A stretch of DNA of 64,000 nucleotides from Porphyridium purpureum (Eukaryota; Rhodophyta; Bangiophyceae; Porphyridiales; Porphyridiaceae), in NCBI GenBank assembly GCA_008690995.1, contig VRMN01000009.1:682001-746000 (forward strand). Reading direction: 5' to 3'. A model generated the notes under the pieces. The model was not told the DNA's origin. It did no database searches and saw only the letters and a list, made by a program, of their open reading frames with translations. This document shows, one piece after another, positions 45,132 to 56,074 of the stretch; position 1 is the first letter of the stretch, and every line of letters begins with the position of its first letter. A program made the position numbers and the translations under genes.

Positions 45132-47929
45132 CTGGTGTGAATTGCTCGCGACCGGCTGGCGGCAAGCCGCGAAATCGTGCCCTTCTCACTCGTGCTGAGG
45201 AGCCCAAAACCATTGCTCTTCGCAATCGCGAAACATTGAGGATGCTCCAGAAGAAGATTTACTGGGTGGATCTTTTCCCAGCTACGAGTGTGCCTCAGCC
45301 TCGCGAACGTCCGTCCATTTCGCATAGATACATCATTTTGTGCGAAATTCGTGATTTTGTAAACGCCTCAACTCCTAGACCATGAACGTGTTTGGCGCAA
45401 ATGGCATTCATTCTAGGTATGAAGGGGATGGTTACATAGATGGAGTCAGTCTCCAGGCGACGATACGAGAATCTACGTCGCAGAGGGCCACGCAAAGAAC
45501 GCGCTGGTTTTGTGTGCATCTCATGGTTATCTCCAGCTAGACACCAGGTTCATCCCTCTTTCTCCATTCTTTCCTATCTTCTGCGCCAGCCTGCGACGGG
45601 TACAATCATATCCCTAATCCGCTTCCGAAGGCCGTAGAGTCGTGAAGTAATGAACCATGACAGCAAGAAAGGTAAGGATTTAAAAAAGCAAGAATATTGC
45701 ATCTACATAACCAAACGGGCCTAGCACGTATATTCAACGAGGCTCTTCATGGCTAGCATTCTCCTCCATCAGGAGCGGGCTTTTTACACGGAAGTAACCA
45801 AATGGCCATTCGTTTCGAATATTTCGCTGAAAGACGACCGTTGAGTAACTCAAGCGCAGATCCTTGAATAGGTCAGTGGAACACTTGAGGTCGTGTTTAG
45901 TAGCTGCGCGGTTAGACATTTCGTCTCGTGTCATGCACCAAGAATTACTAGAGCGCAAGTAAGCGTTGTTTCCTGTGCACAGAAAAAGGGCTCAGCTATC
46001 CCCTATGCAGCTCCTGCGCCACTCAACGCATCTCTTCAGCGGTTCAGACTGCGCACCCTTGAAGTCTTTGAACTGGTCCAGTTTCTACAAATAAAGACAA
46101 TTCAGGCTAGCCGTGGGATATCCGACGCCGACTTCTTCAGCGCTGAAGACATACACGCGAAGCTCGAGGACGATAAACCGTGACGAACCTTTACTATCGG
46201 CATGCTGCACGCCTGTGGTACCGAATATCGTATCCAAAGCCAAAAGTCCTGCATCACTACAAAACGCAATCGAGCGAGCACCTATCAAAATTCACCGCTC
46301 CTCGAAGATAAGCCCGACTTTGATAGTATTGTAAAGCTTCCGCATACTTGTAAAGATTTGTAGACGCTTTTCGATCGTCATCTCGTGCAGTGGCCCGAGG
46401 AAACGATTGAATTGGGTTTCTTGTTCATGCAGTTCTTGTTCGACACTTGGCGCCCCTTTCAGCGGAATGTATCAGAAGCGCGGGCCGCACTGAGGATCTT
46501 AGGATTATCAAGCCACCTGCGAGCGACTACCAGGGCACTACGGCCACCCTTGCTGTGGGTTCAGGGCCTCACGTGCGCTGTAAAGTCTTGTCGTGCCCGC
46601 GCGGGCCGCCGAATCGAAATATCTTTTCATCCGAGAGGCATTCTTCCAGAATGAAAGCTCTATGTTTACAAAAGCTTGAGTAAATGCAAGCGGCTTAACT
46701 CCTCTCCGAAATGAAGAACTATCGCGTATGCGAGAAGATACGAACAATTGGTGACTTCCGCAGCATACAACGGAAGGTCCTGTCACTGCGCGCAAGCTGC
46801 AGCTCCGTCACTGACTGCGCAAACGTCAACCTATCCGTGCTTATGTGTCGAATCGAGCAAAGGTTCAGGTTCGGTGAGATCGTAGGTGCCGGTCCGGGCT
46901 TATTCGAAAGCAAGTTCTTGGCTCTATAAAAAAGAGATTGATCAACAGTCTTGTTTCATGGTCGAGCCTTGCCTGCATGTAGAGAAAGATGTGCTGCGGT
47001 GGTCCGCGGCTCCAGCCTTGGTCGGCACAGAGCGTCAATCAGCCCCTTTTCGAATTTGAAGAGCTGTGGCGCGATGTGTATGATCCTTGCGGTTGCTGGA
47101 CTTGGTCACGAGGTTGCCTCTGAATGAAGTAAATGCGTTGGTGTGCTTGCTTAAGTTTTGGGCTGCTTCATGATCACATAAGGGCGCGCAAAGGAGCGCG
47201 TTTTCGAATGATTGGAAGAGTAAAGATAGGTTACGAATGTTTTAAATCGGTAAAGAGTGCGGTTACAAAATCGAAGAACGTAACGGGAAGAGGGACTGTA
47301 GACTGTTTCAGAGCAGCTTTATGTGCTCTTGATCGTGAAGTCAAACGGTCACTGCCCCTTGGGTCAGGACCGTCTGTGCATGACCGTTGCAAGTTGAGGG
47401 ATATATAATTAGCACGTAGCACAGCCTCCTGTCCAGTCCGACAATAAAGAGAGAAGGGCAAGAGACCAGCCCAGTTAAAAGCATTCACGAAACCCCTGCA
47501 CAAAGGAGCAGGGTGTCTGAGTGGCGACGCTGTCTTCACAGTAAATAGTGATTTATCTGAAAACACTCGTTTACCATAAAAAACAGGTTCAGACAATGAA
47601 AAGGCGATCTGGGAGAACCAGGTTGGCCAGGAGTGGATACTAGAATGTCACCACTAACCGTAGGGTATCCGGTAAGTTCGGTGGGTCCAAAGGGTTCAGG
47701 AGGCTCAGTAGGTTTAGTCGATTTAGTAAAAAGCGACCAAAATGGATAGTACCCTATAGCCTTGTATTCAATTTTAGAGTTTTAGATGAAAAAGATCGCG
47801 ATTAAGTCGAAATAGGAGAAAAGACTCAAAAATGGATCAGACAAGTTGTCAAGGAGTTCATAAAAATTAGGATAGGACCCCATCTTTGTGGGCGCAATTA
47901 TAAACCAAAGTAAAAAGCGAAAGCTACTC
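45132..47929. other. Gene-poor A/T-richer stretch
   Basis: No intact gene is supported. Short ORFs at 45893-46183, 46385-46654 and 46711-46929 have no motif I recognise. The DNA is visibly richer in A/T than the left part of the window, as expected of decaying sequence. Confidence 0.4.
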
Positions 47930-48940
47930 AAATTGCCCCGCATGTACGCACCTTCACATTTTGGACTTTCTCATACGCAATGTACACCAGAAAAGTCTGG
48001 GATGTCAATAGAAGCGCGTTCGATGGTGCTCCATGAAGCATAAAAAGCACGCTCCAGCCTGTTTCCGATCTTAATGTATCTTTCGGCCTCAAAACCTCGC
48101 AGCCAAGATACTCCAAACATTTTCGATAAGGTTGAAGTTTAAAACTTACGCACGCTGCTCAATGACATGGAATATTCCGCACAGTGCAAGCTGCCTGTTT
48201 CGCCTGCAGTGTGCGGCTTCGCACTATCGTGCATCCAAAGGAAGCTTTTGCCGACGAAAGCCCGGCATTTCTGCAGTATCTCGTTCTCCTGAAACATGCG
48301 CACGTATTTGTCGGTGGTCTCTGTGCCTTCTACAATATGAAGATACACTTTATCAGAGCTTGAAATGCCGCCCCAGACTATGAAGCTTGCTCGACTACAT
48401 GACTAGACCATCACGAAGGAGTAACGTTCACCTCTTTCGTCTATGCGGTGTCAATCGCATCTGGTCTTATCAAATCGGACATTTTATGATCAGGAAAAAC
48501 AACCTGCGTGTATTTCTCGCCAAATTCCGCTTCATCTCTTACGTGATCAACTCCTTTTAGCTTTCGGTCTAGTTCCAGAGACGGATTCTTCGGCATGCGG
48601 TGGAAGGAAGACTGCTGATGCATTGCACTCCTGGCCGTGGTCCATGATTCGATAATACTTGCCCCGTGCAGTCGCAGATTCTTGGCTATCTGACGCGTCT
48701 TGGTAAAAAGTTCTACTAATTTATAACCTTTGTGATCTTTTTCACAGCGGCAAGCGTGAGCTTCAACGGGTTGGCGGGAACGCAGCTGGAGCCGTCCGTA
48801 TCAGGAACCGCCAAGAAGCAGCAAATTGCGCTGTCGGAGCAGCCAGCCTACGTGATAATGCCTGCGAAAACATGGTCGGCTGCTGTCTGCGCCAGAATGG
48901 CTCCCTTTTCACGCTCTAAAACTCCGTTTGTGCGTATCAT
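47930..48940 (-). pseudogene. Degraded Tc1/mariner (DD34E-type) transposase
   Basis: A minus-strand relic of about 1 kb, the usual transposase length. In order it shows a possible N terminus at the ATG at 48940 (VLEREKGAILAQTA), an AEFGEKYTQVVFPDHK block holding the first catalytic Asp, FIVWGGISSSDKVYLHIVEG, then KSFLWMHDSAKPHTAG with the second Asp, and NFNLIENVWSILAARF with the catalytic Glu. Spacing between second Asp and Glu is 34 residues if one base is restored. It contains several stops and frameshifts, so it is dead. I could not find convincing terminal inverted repeats. It is a plain DNA transposon copy, old judging by decay. Confidence 0.75.
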
Positions 48941-49887
48941 GGTAATTTAGCAGTCGGATTATACATGCGCTCTAACAATGATCAGAAATGTTTGCTGCAT
49001 GTCCACGCTCAGCGTCGAATTGTTGCCGATGTTGTTCTTATGTCCATTCCTATTTGTGCGCGCTTTGCGCTGTCCCTACTTCGTAGAACCTTGCCGTATG
49101 AAAAGGAATCATCGAATTTACGAAAAAGTATAGAAAAATAAATGGGCTCCGATCCCATTCGTGCGTACTTTTCGTTCAATAGCTTGTATGGATTGAATTG
49201 CTTCAGTGCTGTTACCAGCTGCGTCCCTGAGTTGTCCTTACTGTACGTCTCTTTTGCTCTTTTTCTTCTCCTTATCTCTTCGGCCTCCAGGCAAGATCTG
49301 AACGGCTAGTTCGGGCGTGCCCGCCGCGTTCGTAAACCGTCATTTCTCTTAACGCATGGCTTTCCGTGGCGTAAAGTATTGTCATTTCTCTGGGTCTGCA
49401 CATTTCTAGAACCTGCAGAAACTTTTAGAAACGGCTTAACTGCTGAGCGGCTCAATTTCTTACTGTTTGACCGCGTTCAAATCATCCGAATCGCTCTGAA
49501 TGAATGGGATTGAACAGATAATACGTACGCTCACACGCACTTATTGACGATGTTCATCAGCGCTTACCGATAACGCTCATTTGAGCTCACAAGTCGTGCC
49601 CACCCACGCTCACTGGACTTGCTCAGTGGTGCTCGCGATTAATGCTTTAGTATGCACATACTCTCCGTTTCACAGCTTCTCTCTGTGGCCACTAGCGCTG
49701 GCGCTGCGGTTGCCGTCAAACCGCACTTTGTTAGGTGTTTGCGATCCCGCAGGACTATCGCGCATTTATTGGTGCCAGGTCGCCCCACACTACCAGCGCG
49801 GTCGACCTCATCCATTTTTTGAGGACCAGCAGTCATGGAAGTCAATTTACAGTTCGGCAAATGTTGACTTAAAATTTTGCACGGCGA
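48941..49887. other. Gene-poor stretch with an LTR-like scrap
   Basis: No gene is supported. Near 49400-49445 a segment resembles, in reverse orientation, the part of the element A LTR around its GAA/TTC array. It may be an old solo-LTR scrap. A 106-codon ORF at 49581-49901 has no recognisable motif. Confidence 0.3.
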
Positions 49888-49917
49888 GTGCCAGACCTTA
49901 GTGTATGGCGCGGGTTA

Positions 49918-50900
49918 AACGCGCACCACTGCTGGGAAAGGACGAGGGACTGCATGCTTGAGTTTGGCCGCTGCTACGACTATGGGTTGGGGAGTGCGAC
50001 AGAACTTGACGCATGTGCGAAGGAGTCGTATGCAAACGCCGCGAAGCTCGGCAGCTCAGCGGTATCTGTAAGGCTGGAGACGTTTGAGGCCAAAGAGCAG
50101 ACGGTTTTGAGACGGAAGCTGTTTGTGGATGAGAAGAAGAAATCAAAACACGGAAAAGAGACTCACACGCTTGCAGCATTAGCGTGTCAGCCAGCCCGGG
50201 AAGAGCAGGCTTGACTCGTCGCCGAAGCTACGGAGCAAGAGCATCCTGCCGCGCAAAACGCACAGCAGGCAGAAGCGCTACGCCTCGAACCGGAAGCGGC
50301 ACGACGCGACGACGTGCCGACGTCCCGCACCGGGCGGTCGAGGATGTACAGCCTCATCTCTAGAGAGAGGCGCGAGATCTGGCCGGGAGTCATGAGGCAA
50401 AAGAGATTACAGCGTGGTGGCCTGAAAAAGAGGCCGTACCGTGCGGCGCCACAGATTGGCAGCAATGTGGTGTGACCGATGATTTTACAAACAATAATTT
50501 TTTGGAAGCGGAGCTTTGGTACCACAAGGCGGCGCGAGTGGGAGATGCCTATTTGCAGTGGAAGCTGGACGAATCTTTTATCTGTACTGGTAAGGCGGTC
50601 ACCGCAAGGACAAACGCGTGACGGTCGATTGATACCACGAGTCCGAGGAGCAGAGAGTCACCGACGCTCTGAAAATGTGGCCGTGGTGTAATACAGCGGG
50701 AAGGATGATGGTGCGGCGGTCAAGAACTGGCGCAAGGCCGCGAAAGAGGGACATGCAGGCAGGCAGCATGATTTGAGTCGGTGATACAAGAACGGGTGAG
50801 GCGGTATGCGAAAGGGCAAGTCCGCCGCTGTCGACTTGCACCGCAAGGCCGCGAACCAGGGAAACGTATACGAGAAAAAGAAATTAGGTGTTTTATACTA
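49918..50900 (+). pseudogene. Sel1-repeat protein pseudogene
   Basis: Several Sel1-like repeats are readable on the plus strand in changing frames: EFGRCYDYGLGS with YANAAKLGSSAVSVRLE near 49960-50080, ELWYHKAARVGDAYLQWKL near 50510-50570, KNWRKAAKEGHAG near 50720-50760, and DLHRKAANQGNVYEKKKLG near 50830-50890. These fit the Sel1 pattern of about 36 residues (LGxxYxxG..., A..WYxKAAxxG...A...L). Stops and frameshifts separate them, so the gene is dead. Sel1 proteins act as scaffolds in signalling or ER quality control. The pseudogene ends where the LTR of element A begins at 50914. Confidence 0.7.
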
Positions 50901-50913
50901 CTAGCGGAAGGGC

Positions 50914-51203
50914 TGTTATCGGTTCGACCCCAGTCACCTAGAACGGTTCGGTTAATCCGAAACCGGTAAGCCGTTAAGCCGGTAGACCGTTTAACCGTTT
51001 CTAGAAGCTTCTAGAGGTTCCAGAAACTTCTAGACGCGCGCAGAAATGCCAATGGTTTGCATTGTCATTTCTCTTGGCGCCTTGCTGTCCCTAGCGGAAG
51101 TAAGGGTATTAAAAGGCGACGCGCCTGCCCGGACTAGCCGGTCAGGTCTTGCTCGGAGACAGAAGAGGTAAGAAGCAGAGTAAAAGGCACAGCATTGGTA
51201 ACA
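50914..51203 (+). repeat. 5' LTR of element A
   Basis: About 290 bases, from TGTTATC to GGTAACA. U3 contains an array of GAA/TTC units at 50998-51034 and a TATA-like ATTAAAAGG near 51110. The start GGTTCGACCCC looks like a tRNA T-loop by chance. Confidence 0.85.
50998..51034 (+). promoter_or_regulatory. Heat-shock-element-like array in the element A LTR
   Basis: The sequence reads TTCtaGAAgcTTCtaGA, then GTTCcaGAAacTTCtaGA, two runs of alternating nTTCn and nGAAn units. Heat-shock factor binds at least three such inverted units. It lies about 80 bases upstream of the TATA-like sequence. A slightly different copy is in the 3' LTR at 56159-56194. Binding is inferred. Confidence 0.55.
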
Positions 51204-51205
51204 TT

Positions 51206-51217
51206 TGGTATCATCGC
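51206..51217 (+). other. Primer-binding site of element A
   Basis: TGGTATCATCGC begins two bases after the 5' LTR. It resembles the TGGTATCA start typical of sites complementary to the 3' end of initiator methionine tRNA. Confidence 0.6.
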
Positions 51218-51771
51218 TGGTTACCTGGGGTTGCTCTAAGGTTCTCTTAGAGTTTCTCTGGGGTTGCCTGGGTGGGAGAGTCTGCGGGTAAGGGGGTTCG
51301 AGTAAGTCGATCCGGAGGGTGCGACGGGTGGAAGCGGGTCTCAGTCTTGGCTGTACGATAGGCCTAGGCCTTGACGGCGGACTCGCTCTCTGCCTTAGCA
51401 CGTATTAGTAGGCAAGAGCCGTAACGGTTAGCCTTCACTAGGATTCATCCTAGTGTCGCACGACCACCTTTGCGAAGGTAGGCGCCGAACACCTCCATAC
51501 AAGATCGCATCTATAATCCCCGCCCCAGTGCAAAGGCCCGGGCCGCTCCCCATCCAGCGCAACAGAGGAGGATTGCTGTGTGCTTTGTTGTGTGTGCGTG
51601 AGAGGATTGCCGTGCGTGTGTGTGCGTGAGAGGACCGCTTCGTGTGTCGATTTGTGTTCGTAAGGGCGAGCGAGCCCCGTTCGTGGTGCGCGCAGCTGTT
51701 GGAGAAAGTGAGCAGCGGAGACTCGCTGTTTGTGTCGTTGTCGTCGTTGAGTGTGCTTGTGTCCAGAAAGC

Positions 51772-52578
51772 ATGGAGATTGATTCGGAGACGCTGGGACC
51801 ACGTGGCCCGAAGGAGGCCCGTCTGATGAGGTTCGACGGGAAGCGTGACCTTCTGGTTGTGAAGACGTGGTTGTTCCAGGCGAGAAAGAAGATCTTGGGC
51901 CGCCTGTTGGAGAGCATCCACCCGGACGATTTGGAGAAACGTCTGCTTGCGGAGAGGCGTGCTGTGGACTTGGCATCAGACTATTTCGAGGGAGAGGCGC
52001 TTCATTGGTGGTTTCTGAACTGCGAGCGCTACCCGCAGGAGATCCCCACGACGTGGAATGATTTTGCTGCCCTCGTGAGTGCTCGGTTCACGCCGCAGGA
52101 TTCGATCAGGCGTGCAAGGGACAAGTTGACGCGTCTTTCGCAGAAAGGCCCGGCCCATGCGTATGTGGCGGCTTTTCAGGACGCGGCACTTGTGATTCCG
52201 GACTTGTCGGACGCAGAAATGATGGACCGCTTTGTGAGGGGTCTGAAGCCCGAGGTCCGCTTGGAAGTGTACAAGCGAGGAGTGAGTACGTTTGCGGAGG
52301 CTGCGCAGGTGGCGGTGGTCGTGGACGACGCCATTCATGCGACCCGCGGCGTGCGTGATTCAAGTGTGAGGACGCCATTTTTTGGTCGTGCAGCGCAGGA
52401 AGGACCCGTCCCGATGGAGCTGGGACATGTGCAGGGTCAGAGGCGTGTTCGTACCGAACTCAAATGCTGGAATTGTGGAAAGCCGGGGCACATCGCCAGG
52501 ACGTGTCCCGAGGCAAGGAAGACTATCCACCAGCTGGAGGGAGACTCGCTGGAGTCAAAAAACGAGGAGCTCGAGTAG
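51772..52578 (+). CDS. Gag of element A
   Basis: A 268-residue Gag. The body has the retrotransposon Gag helical domain (ALHWWFLNCERYP, WNDFAALVSARFTP, RFVRGLKPEVRLEVY). The C terminus has one zinc knuckle CWNCGKPGHIARTC that would bind element RNA. It overlaps the pol frame by about 115 bases, so Pol is probably made by ribosomal frameshifting as in other Ty3/gypsy elements. The start ATG is the first in frame after the leader. Confidence 0.85.
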   Translation: MEIDSETLGPRGPKEARLMRFDGKRDLLVVKTWLFQARKKILGRLLESIHPDDLEKRLLAERRAVDLASDYFEGEALHWWFLNCERYPQEIPTTWNDFAALVSARFTPQDSIRRARDKLTRLSQKGPAHAYVAAFQDAALVIPDLSDAEMMDRFVRGLKPEVRLEVYKRGVSTFAEAAQVAVVVDDAIHATRGVRDSSVRTPFFGRAAQEGPVPMELGHVQGQRRVRTELKCWNCGKPGHIARTCPEARKTIHQLEGDSLESKNEELE

Positions 52579-55500
52579 AGAGGTTCCTCGGACAGTCAGA
52601 GGGAAAGGAGGCTCGCAGGCGTTACGAGACCTCTAGGGGCGGCAATGAAGACCGCTGTGGTGGCCTTGGTAAGCCAAGGTCTGGCTGTCCGAAACCTTGT
52701 GGGCGAAACTCGAGCGCAAATCAGCCCGTGATCAAGGAACTTGGAGGGATGGGAGCTGCCATGCTTCTTCGAGTTCGAGGAAAATTGCACAAGTCCGATG
52801 GAGAGGCCACGTTTTTGATTGACAGTGGCGCGACGGACAACTTCATGAGCGTGGACTTTGTGCAGAAATCCGACGGCCTGAAGCAGAAGGCGTCGTGGAA
52901 GAGAGATCATGTGACCCTAGCGGATGGGTCTGTATTGGAAACAGCCGGAGAAGTTTCCAATGTCAAGTTTGAACTGAGCGATGGGTACTCAGGAGCCGCC
53001 AACTTTGCCATTTGCCGGATTGCGGGACAAGACGCAATCTTGGGCATGGAGTGGCTAAAGCGGGAGAACCCAGTGATTGATTGGCAGTCTGGCATGTTGG
53101 CCTACGGAGAGAAGAAGGCCTGGAGCATGACGCAGATGCTGGTGCCGCGGAAAGAGCTCCGTCGGCTGTTGAAGAGTCAGGAGGTAGAAGAGTGCTACCT
53201 CGGCGTGCTGAAAGGAAGGGAGGAGCCCTGTTCAGTGGAGCGCAAAGAAGCTGACTCTGTGAAGAAGATGCTCAATGATTTCGAAAATCTGTTCGAGGAG
53301 CCGCGAGGGCTGCCTGAGAGCCGAACAGTGGAGCATGTGATTAGGCTGAAAGATGAAAAGCCTGTGAGAGTGGGCAGGGTCTACCGACTGAGCCCTGCGG
53401 AGTTGAAAGTCCTCCGAGAGACTTTGGATGACTTGCTGGATAAGGGATTCGTCCAGCCGAGTCAGAGCCCCTTTGGAGCACCCGTGCTGTTCGTGAAGAA
53501 GAAAGACGGCAGCATGAGGATGTGCGTTGATTATCGGGCGTTGAACGACGCAACTGTGAAGGACCGGTATCCGTTGCCGAACATGGATGAGTTGCTGGAT
53601 CGACTGGGCGCAGCTCACTGTTTTTCAAAGTTGGATTTGGCATCGGGGTACCACCAGTTGCGTGTTCGGGGAGAGGACGTGCCGAAGACCGCGTTCCAGA
53701 CCAGGTACGGACAGTTCGAGTTCCGTGTGATGCCGTTTGGCCTTTGCAACGCGCCGGCAACTTTTCAGAGGGCCATGAACGAGCTGTTTGCAGATCTGCT
53801 GGACAAGACCGTCATTGTCTACTTGGACGATATTTTGGTCTTTACCAAGGATAGGCAGTCGCATGGTAAGGTCCTGAAGGAAGTGTTGTCGCGCTTGCAA
53901 AAGGCGGGGTATCGTTTGAAGCGCAAGAAGTGCAGCTTCTTCGTTTCTGAAGTCGAATACCTGGGGAACATTGTCGGCAACGGTTGCGTGAAGATGGATC
54001 CACGGAAGGTGGAAGCTTTGAGAGATTGGCCAGTGCCAAAGACGGTGACGGAGTTGAGATCCTTTTTGGGAATGACAAACTGGTTTCGCAAGTTTGTCAA
54101 AGGATACTCTACCGTCGTGGCGCCGCTGACTTCGCTGTTGCAGAACGCAAAGTCGAAGAAGCAGCTGATCGAACTGGGAGATGAAGGCAAGTCGGCCTTC
54201 GAGAAGATTGTCGGGATGTTGACGGAAGCGCCGGTGTTGGCCTTGCCAGACCCTGAAAAGCCATTTGAGGTGTACACGGACCGCTCCGAAGTCGCGGTGG
54301 GGGGATGGCTGGCACAGGAAGGCAGACCGGTCGCGTTTACGTCGAGGAAGCTGCTGGACCGAGAGACCAGGTACAGCAGCTATGAAGGTGAGCTCATGGC
54401 CGTCATTCACTGTCTGCGAGAGTTTCGACCTTATCTGTACGGGGCAAAGTTTGTGCTTCATACGGATCATGAGGCGTTGAAACATTTGATGACGCAGAAG
54501 GAGCTGAATGGCCGGCAAGCACGGTGGCTGGACTTTTTAGCCGAGTTTGATATCACAATCGACTATGTGAAGGGAAAGTCGAACGTGGTAGCCGATGCTT
54601 TGTCGAGGAAGCCAGAGCTGCACGCGCTAGAGTACCAGGTTCGATGTGAGGAATTTGGTACGGGTTTCCAAGCATTCGTGGGTTCGTACTCGAGTGACCC
54701 GGACTTTGGTACTTTGATGGGGGATTTACCGACCCACCAGGGTTTTCGAACCGAAGCTGGGCTCTTGTACTTGAGGAATCGCGTTTGCGTGCCGAGGAAG
54801 TTCAGAGAGCGTGTCATGCAACTCCACCACGATATCCCGACAGCAGGGCACCGTGGAGCCGACACAACTTATGCATCTTTGATAACTCGCTTCTACTGGC
54901 CAAAGATGAAGCGGGACGTGAGCCGTTTTGTGAAGACTTGTCACGCATGCCAAGTGACAAAGTCAGAGAATCGGTCGTTTGGAAAGCGGAAGCCCTTGTC
55001 GATCCCAGAAGGACCTTGGGTCGACATTTCGATGGACTTTGTGACGGAGCTACCTCGGAGCGAAGGCAGCTGTGATGCAATCATGACTGTGGTGGATCGC
55101 TATTCGAAGATGGCGCTGTTTATCCCGACGCGCAAGGACTTGACAGCAAAACGTTGTGCTGACTTGTTCGTGAAGCACGTCGTGAGCCGCTTCGGATACC
55201 CCAAGTCGATTGTATCGGACCGAGATCCGCTGTTTACGTCAACATTTTGGCAGCAGCTGAGCAAGCGGGTGGGCATGAAGTTGGCAATGTCTACCGCCAA
55301 CCACCCGCAGACAGATGGCCAAACTGAGCGAGTGAACCGGGTGATTCGGGAAATGCTCAAGTTGATGGCGACGAATAGTGGCTGGGTGCGAGACTTGCCG
55401 TTGTACGAGTTTGCGTACAACTCCGCACCAAGCAGTGCCACTGGATTCACGCCGTTCAAAGTGGTGTATGGAAGGGATCCTTGGTTTCCACCGAGCGAAG

Positions 55501-55955
55501 GGTGGAGGCCTGCGCGCGACGGACAGACGAAGGACATGGCGGAGCACTGGTTTCGCCTGTGCAAAGTCCATGAAGAAGTCCGCGACAATTTGATCGAAGC
55601 CCAGGGGAGAATGCAGAAGTTCTTCGATCGACGCAAGGATGCCCGGGAGTTTCAAGTTGGTGATCAAGTGTTGGTCACGGCGCCGCAACTGCGGCCGAAC
55701 AAGAGTGATTTGGCGGCACCAAAGTTTCTTGGTCCGGTGCCTGTCATTGAGAAAGTAAGCTCGCATACTTACCGAGTGATTTTGCCCGAGGGTGTGGCTT
55801 GTCATGATGTCTTTCCGATCCAACATCTGAAGCCATACTATGGACGCGAAGACTACATGGCAGGGGAAAATGATGAAGAAGTACCCGACGAAATGTCGGC
55901 GTCCGATTCTGAGCCAGACTTGTTGAAAATTATCGAAGAGTCTGACTCTGAATGA
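52464..55955 (+). CDS. Pol of element A (protease, RT, RNase H, integrase)
   Basis: An open frame of 1163 codons. In order: aspartic protease (FLIDSGATDNFMS), reverse transcriptase (FSKLDLASGYHQLRV, VIVYLDDILVFTK), RNase H (FEVYTDRSEVAVGGWLA), integrase with HHCC zinc finger (ending KTCHAC), the catalytic core (MDFVTELP, VSDRDPLFTSTFWQQL) and a C-terminal LGPVPVIEKVSSHTYRV. No chromodomain is seen. The gene order is Ty3/gypsy. It looks whole. Confidence 0.9.
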   Translation: MLELWKAGAHRQDVSRGKEDYPPAGGRLAGVKKRGARVERFLGQSEGKEARRRYETSRGGNEDRCGGLGKPRSGCPKPCGRNSSANQPVIKELGGMGAAMLLRVRGKLHKSDGEATFLIDSGATDNFMSVDFVQKSDGLKQKASWKRDHVTLADGSVLETAGEVSNVKFELSDGYSGAANFAICRIAGQDAILGMEWLKRENPVIDWQSGMLAYGEKKAWSMTQMLVPRKELRRLLKSQEVEECYLGVLKGREEPCSVERKEADSVKKMLNDFENLFEEPRGLPESRTVEHVIRLKDEKPVRVGRVYRLSPAELKVLRETLDDLLDKGFVQPSQSPFGAPVLFVKKKDGSMRMCVDYRALNDATVKDRYPLPNMDELLDRLGAAHCFSKLDLASGYHQLRVRGEDVPKTAFQTRYGQFEFRVMPFGLCNAPATFQRAMNELFADLLDKTVIVYLDDILVFTKDRQSHGKVLKEVLSRLQKAGYRLKRKKCSFFVSEVEYLGNIVGNGCVKMDPRKVEALRDWPVPKTVTELRSFLGMTNWFRKFVKGYSTVVAPLTSLLQNAKSKKQLIELGDEGKSAFEKIVGMLTEAPVLALPDPEKPFEVYTDRSEVAVGGWLAQEGRPVAFTSRKLLDRETRYSSYEGELMAVIHCLREFRPYLYGAKFVLHTDHEALKHLMTQKELNGRQARWLDFLAEFDITIDYVKGKSNVVADALSRKPELHALEYQVRCEEFGTGFQAFVGSYSSDPDFGTLMGDLPTHQGFRTEAGLLYLRNRVCVPRKFRERVMQLHHDIPTAGHRGADTTYASLITRFYWPKMKRDVSRFVKTCHACQVTKSENRSFGKRKPLSIPEGPWVDISMDFVTELPRSEGSCDAIMTVVDRYSKMALFIPTRKDLTAKRCADLFVKHVVSRFGYPKSIVSDRDPLFTSTFWQQLSKRVGMKLAMSTANHPQTDGQTERVNRVIREMLKLMATNSGWVRDLPLYEFAYNSAPSSATGFTPFKVVYGRDPWFPPSEGWRPARDGQTKDMAEHWFRLCKVHEEVRDNLIEAQGRMQKFFDRRKDAREFQVGDQVLVTAPQLRPNKSDLAAPKFLGPVPVIEKVSSHTYRVILPEGVACHDVFPIQHLKPYYGREDYMAGENDEEVPDEMSASDSEPDLLKIIEESDSE

Positions 55956-56074
55956 CTTGGGTACTGTGAGAAGTTTGCTAGGCAGAGGTTTTCTCCCGGA
56001 GCGCGGGTTCCTCGAGCCAAGAATGCAACTTAGTTTGGAGTCTCGCCGAGACGTCGAGCCAAGAGGGGGGGAGA

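Noticed and set aside
47231-47596. Minus-strand string FSDKSLFTV resembling the first-Asp block of Tc1/mariner transposases
   Set aside because: Too short and without neighbouring motifs; the copy at 47930-48940 is already clear.
50918-50931. GGTTCGACCCC at the LTR start, like a tRNA T-loop
   Set aside because: No acceptor or anticodon arm can be built around it; chance match within the LTR.
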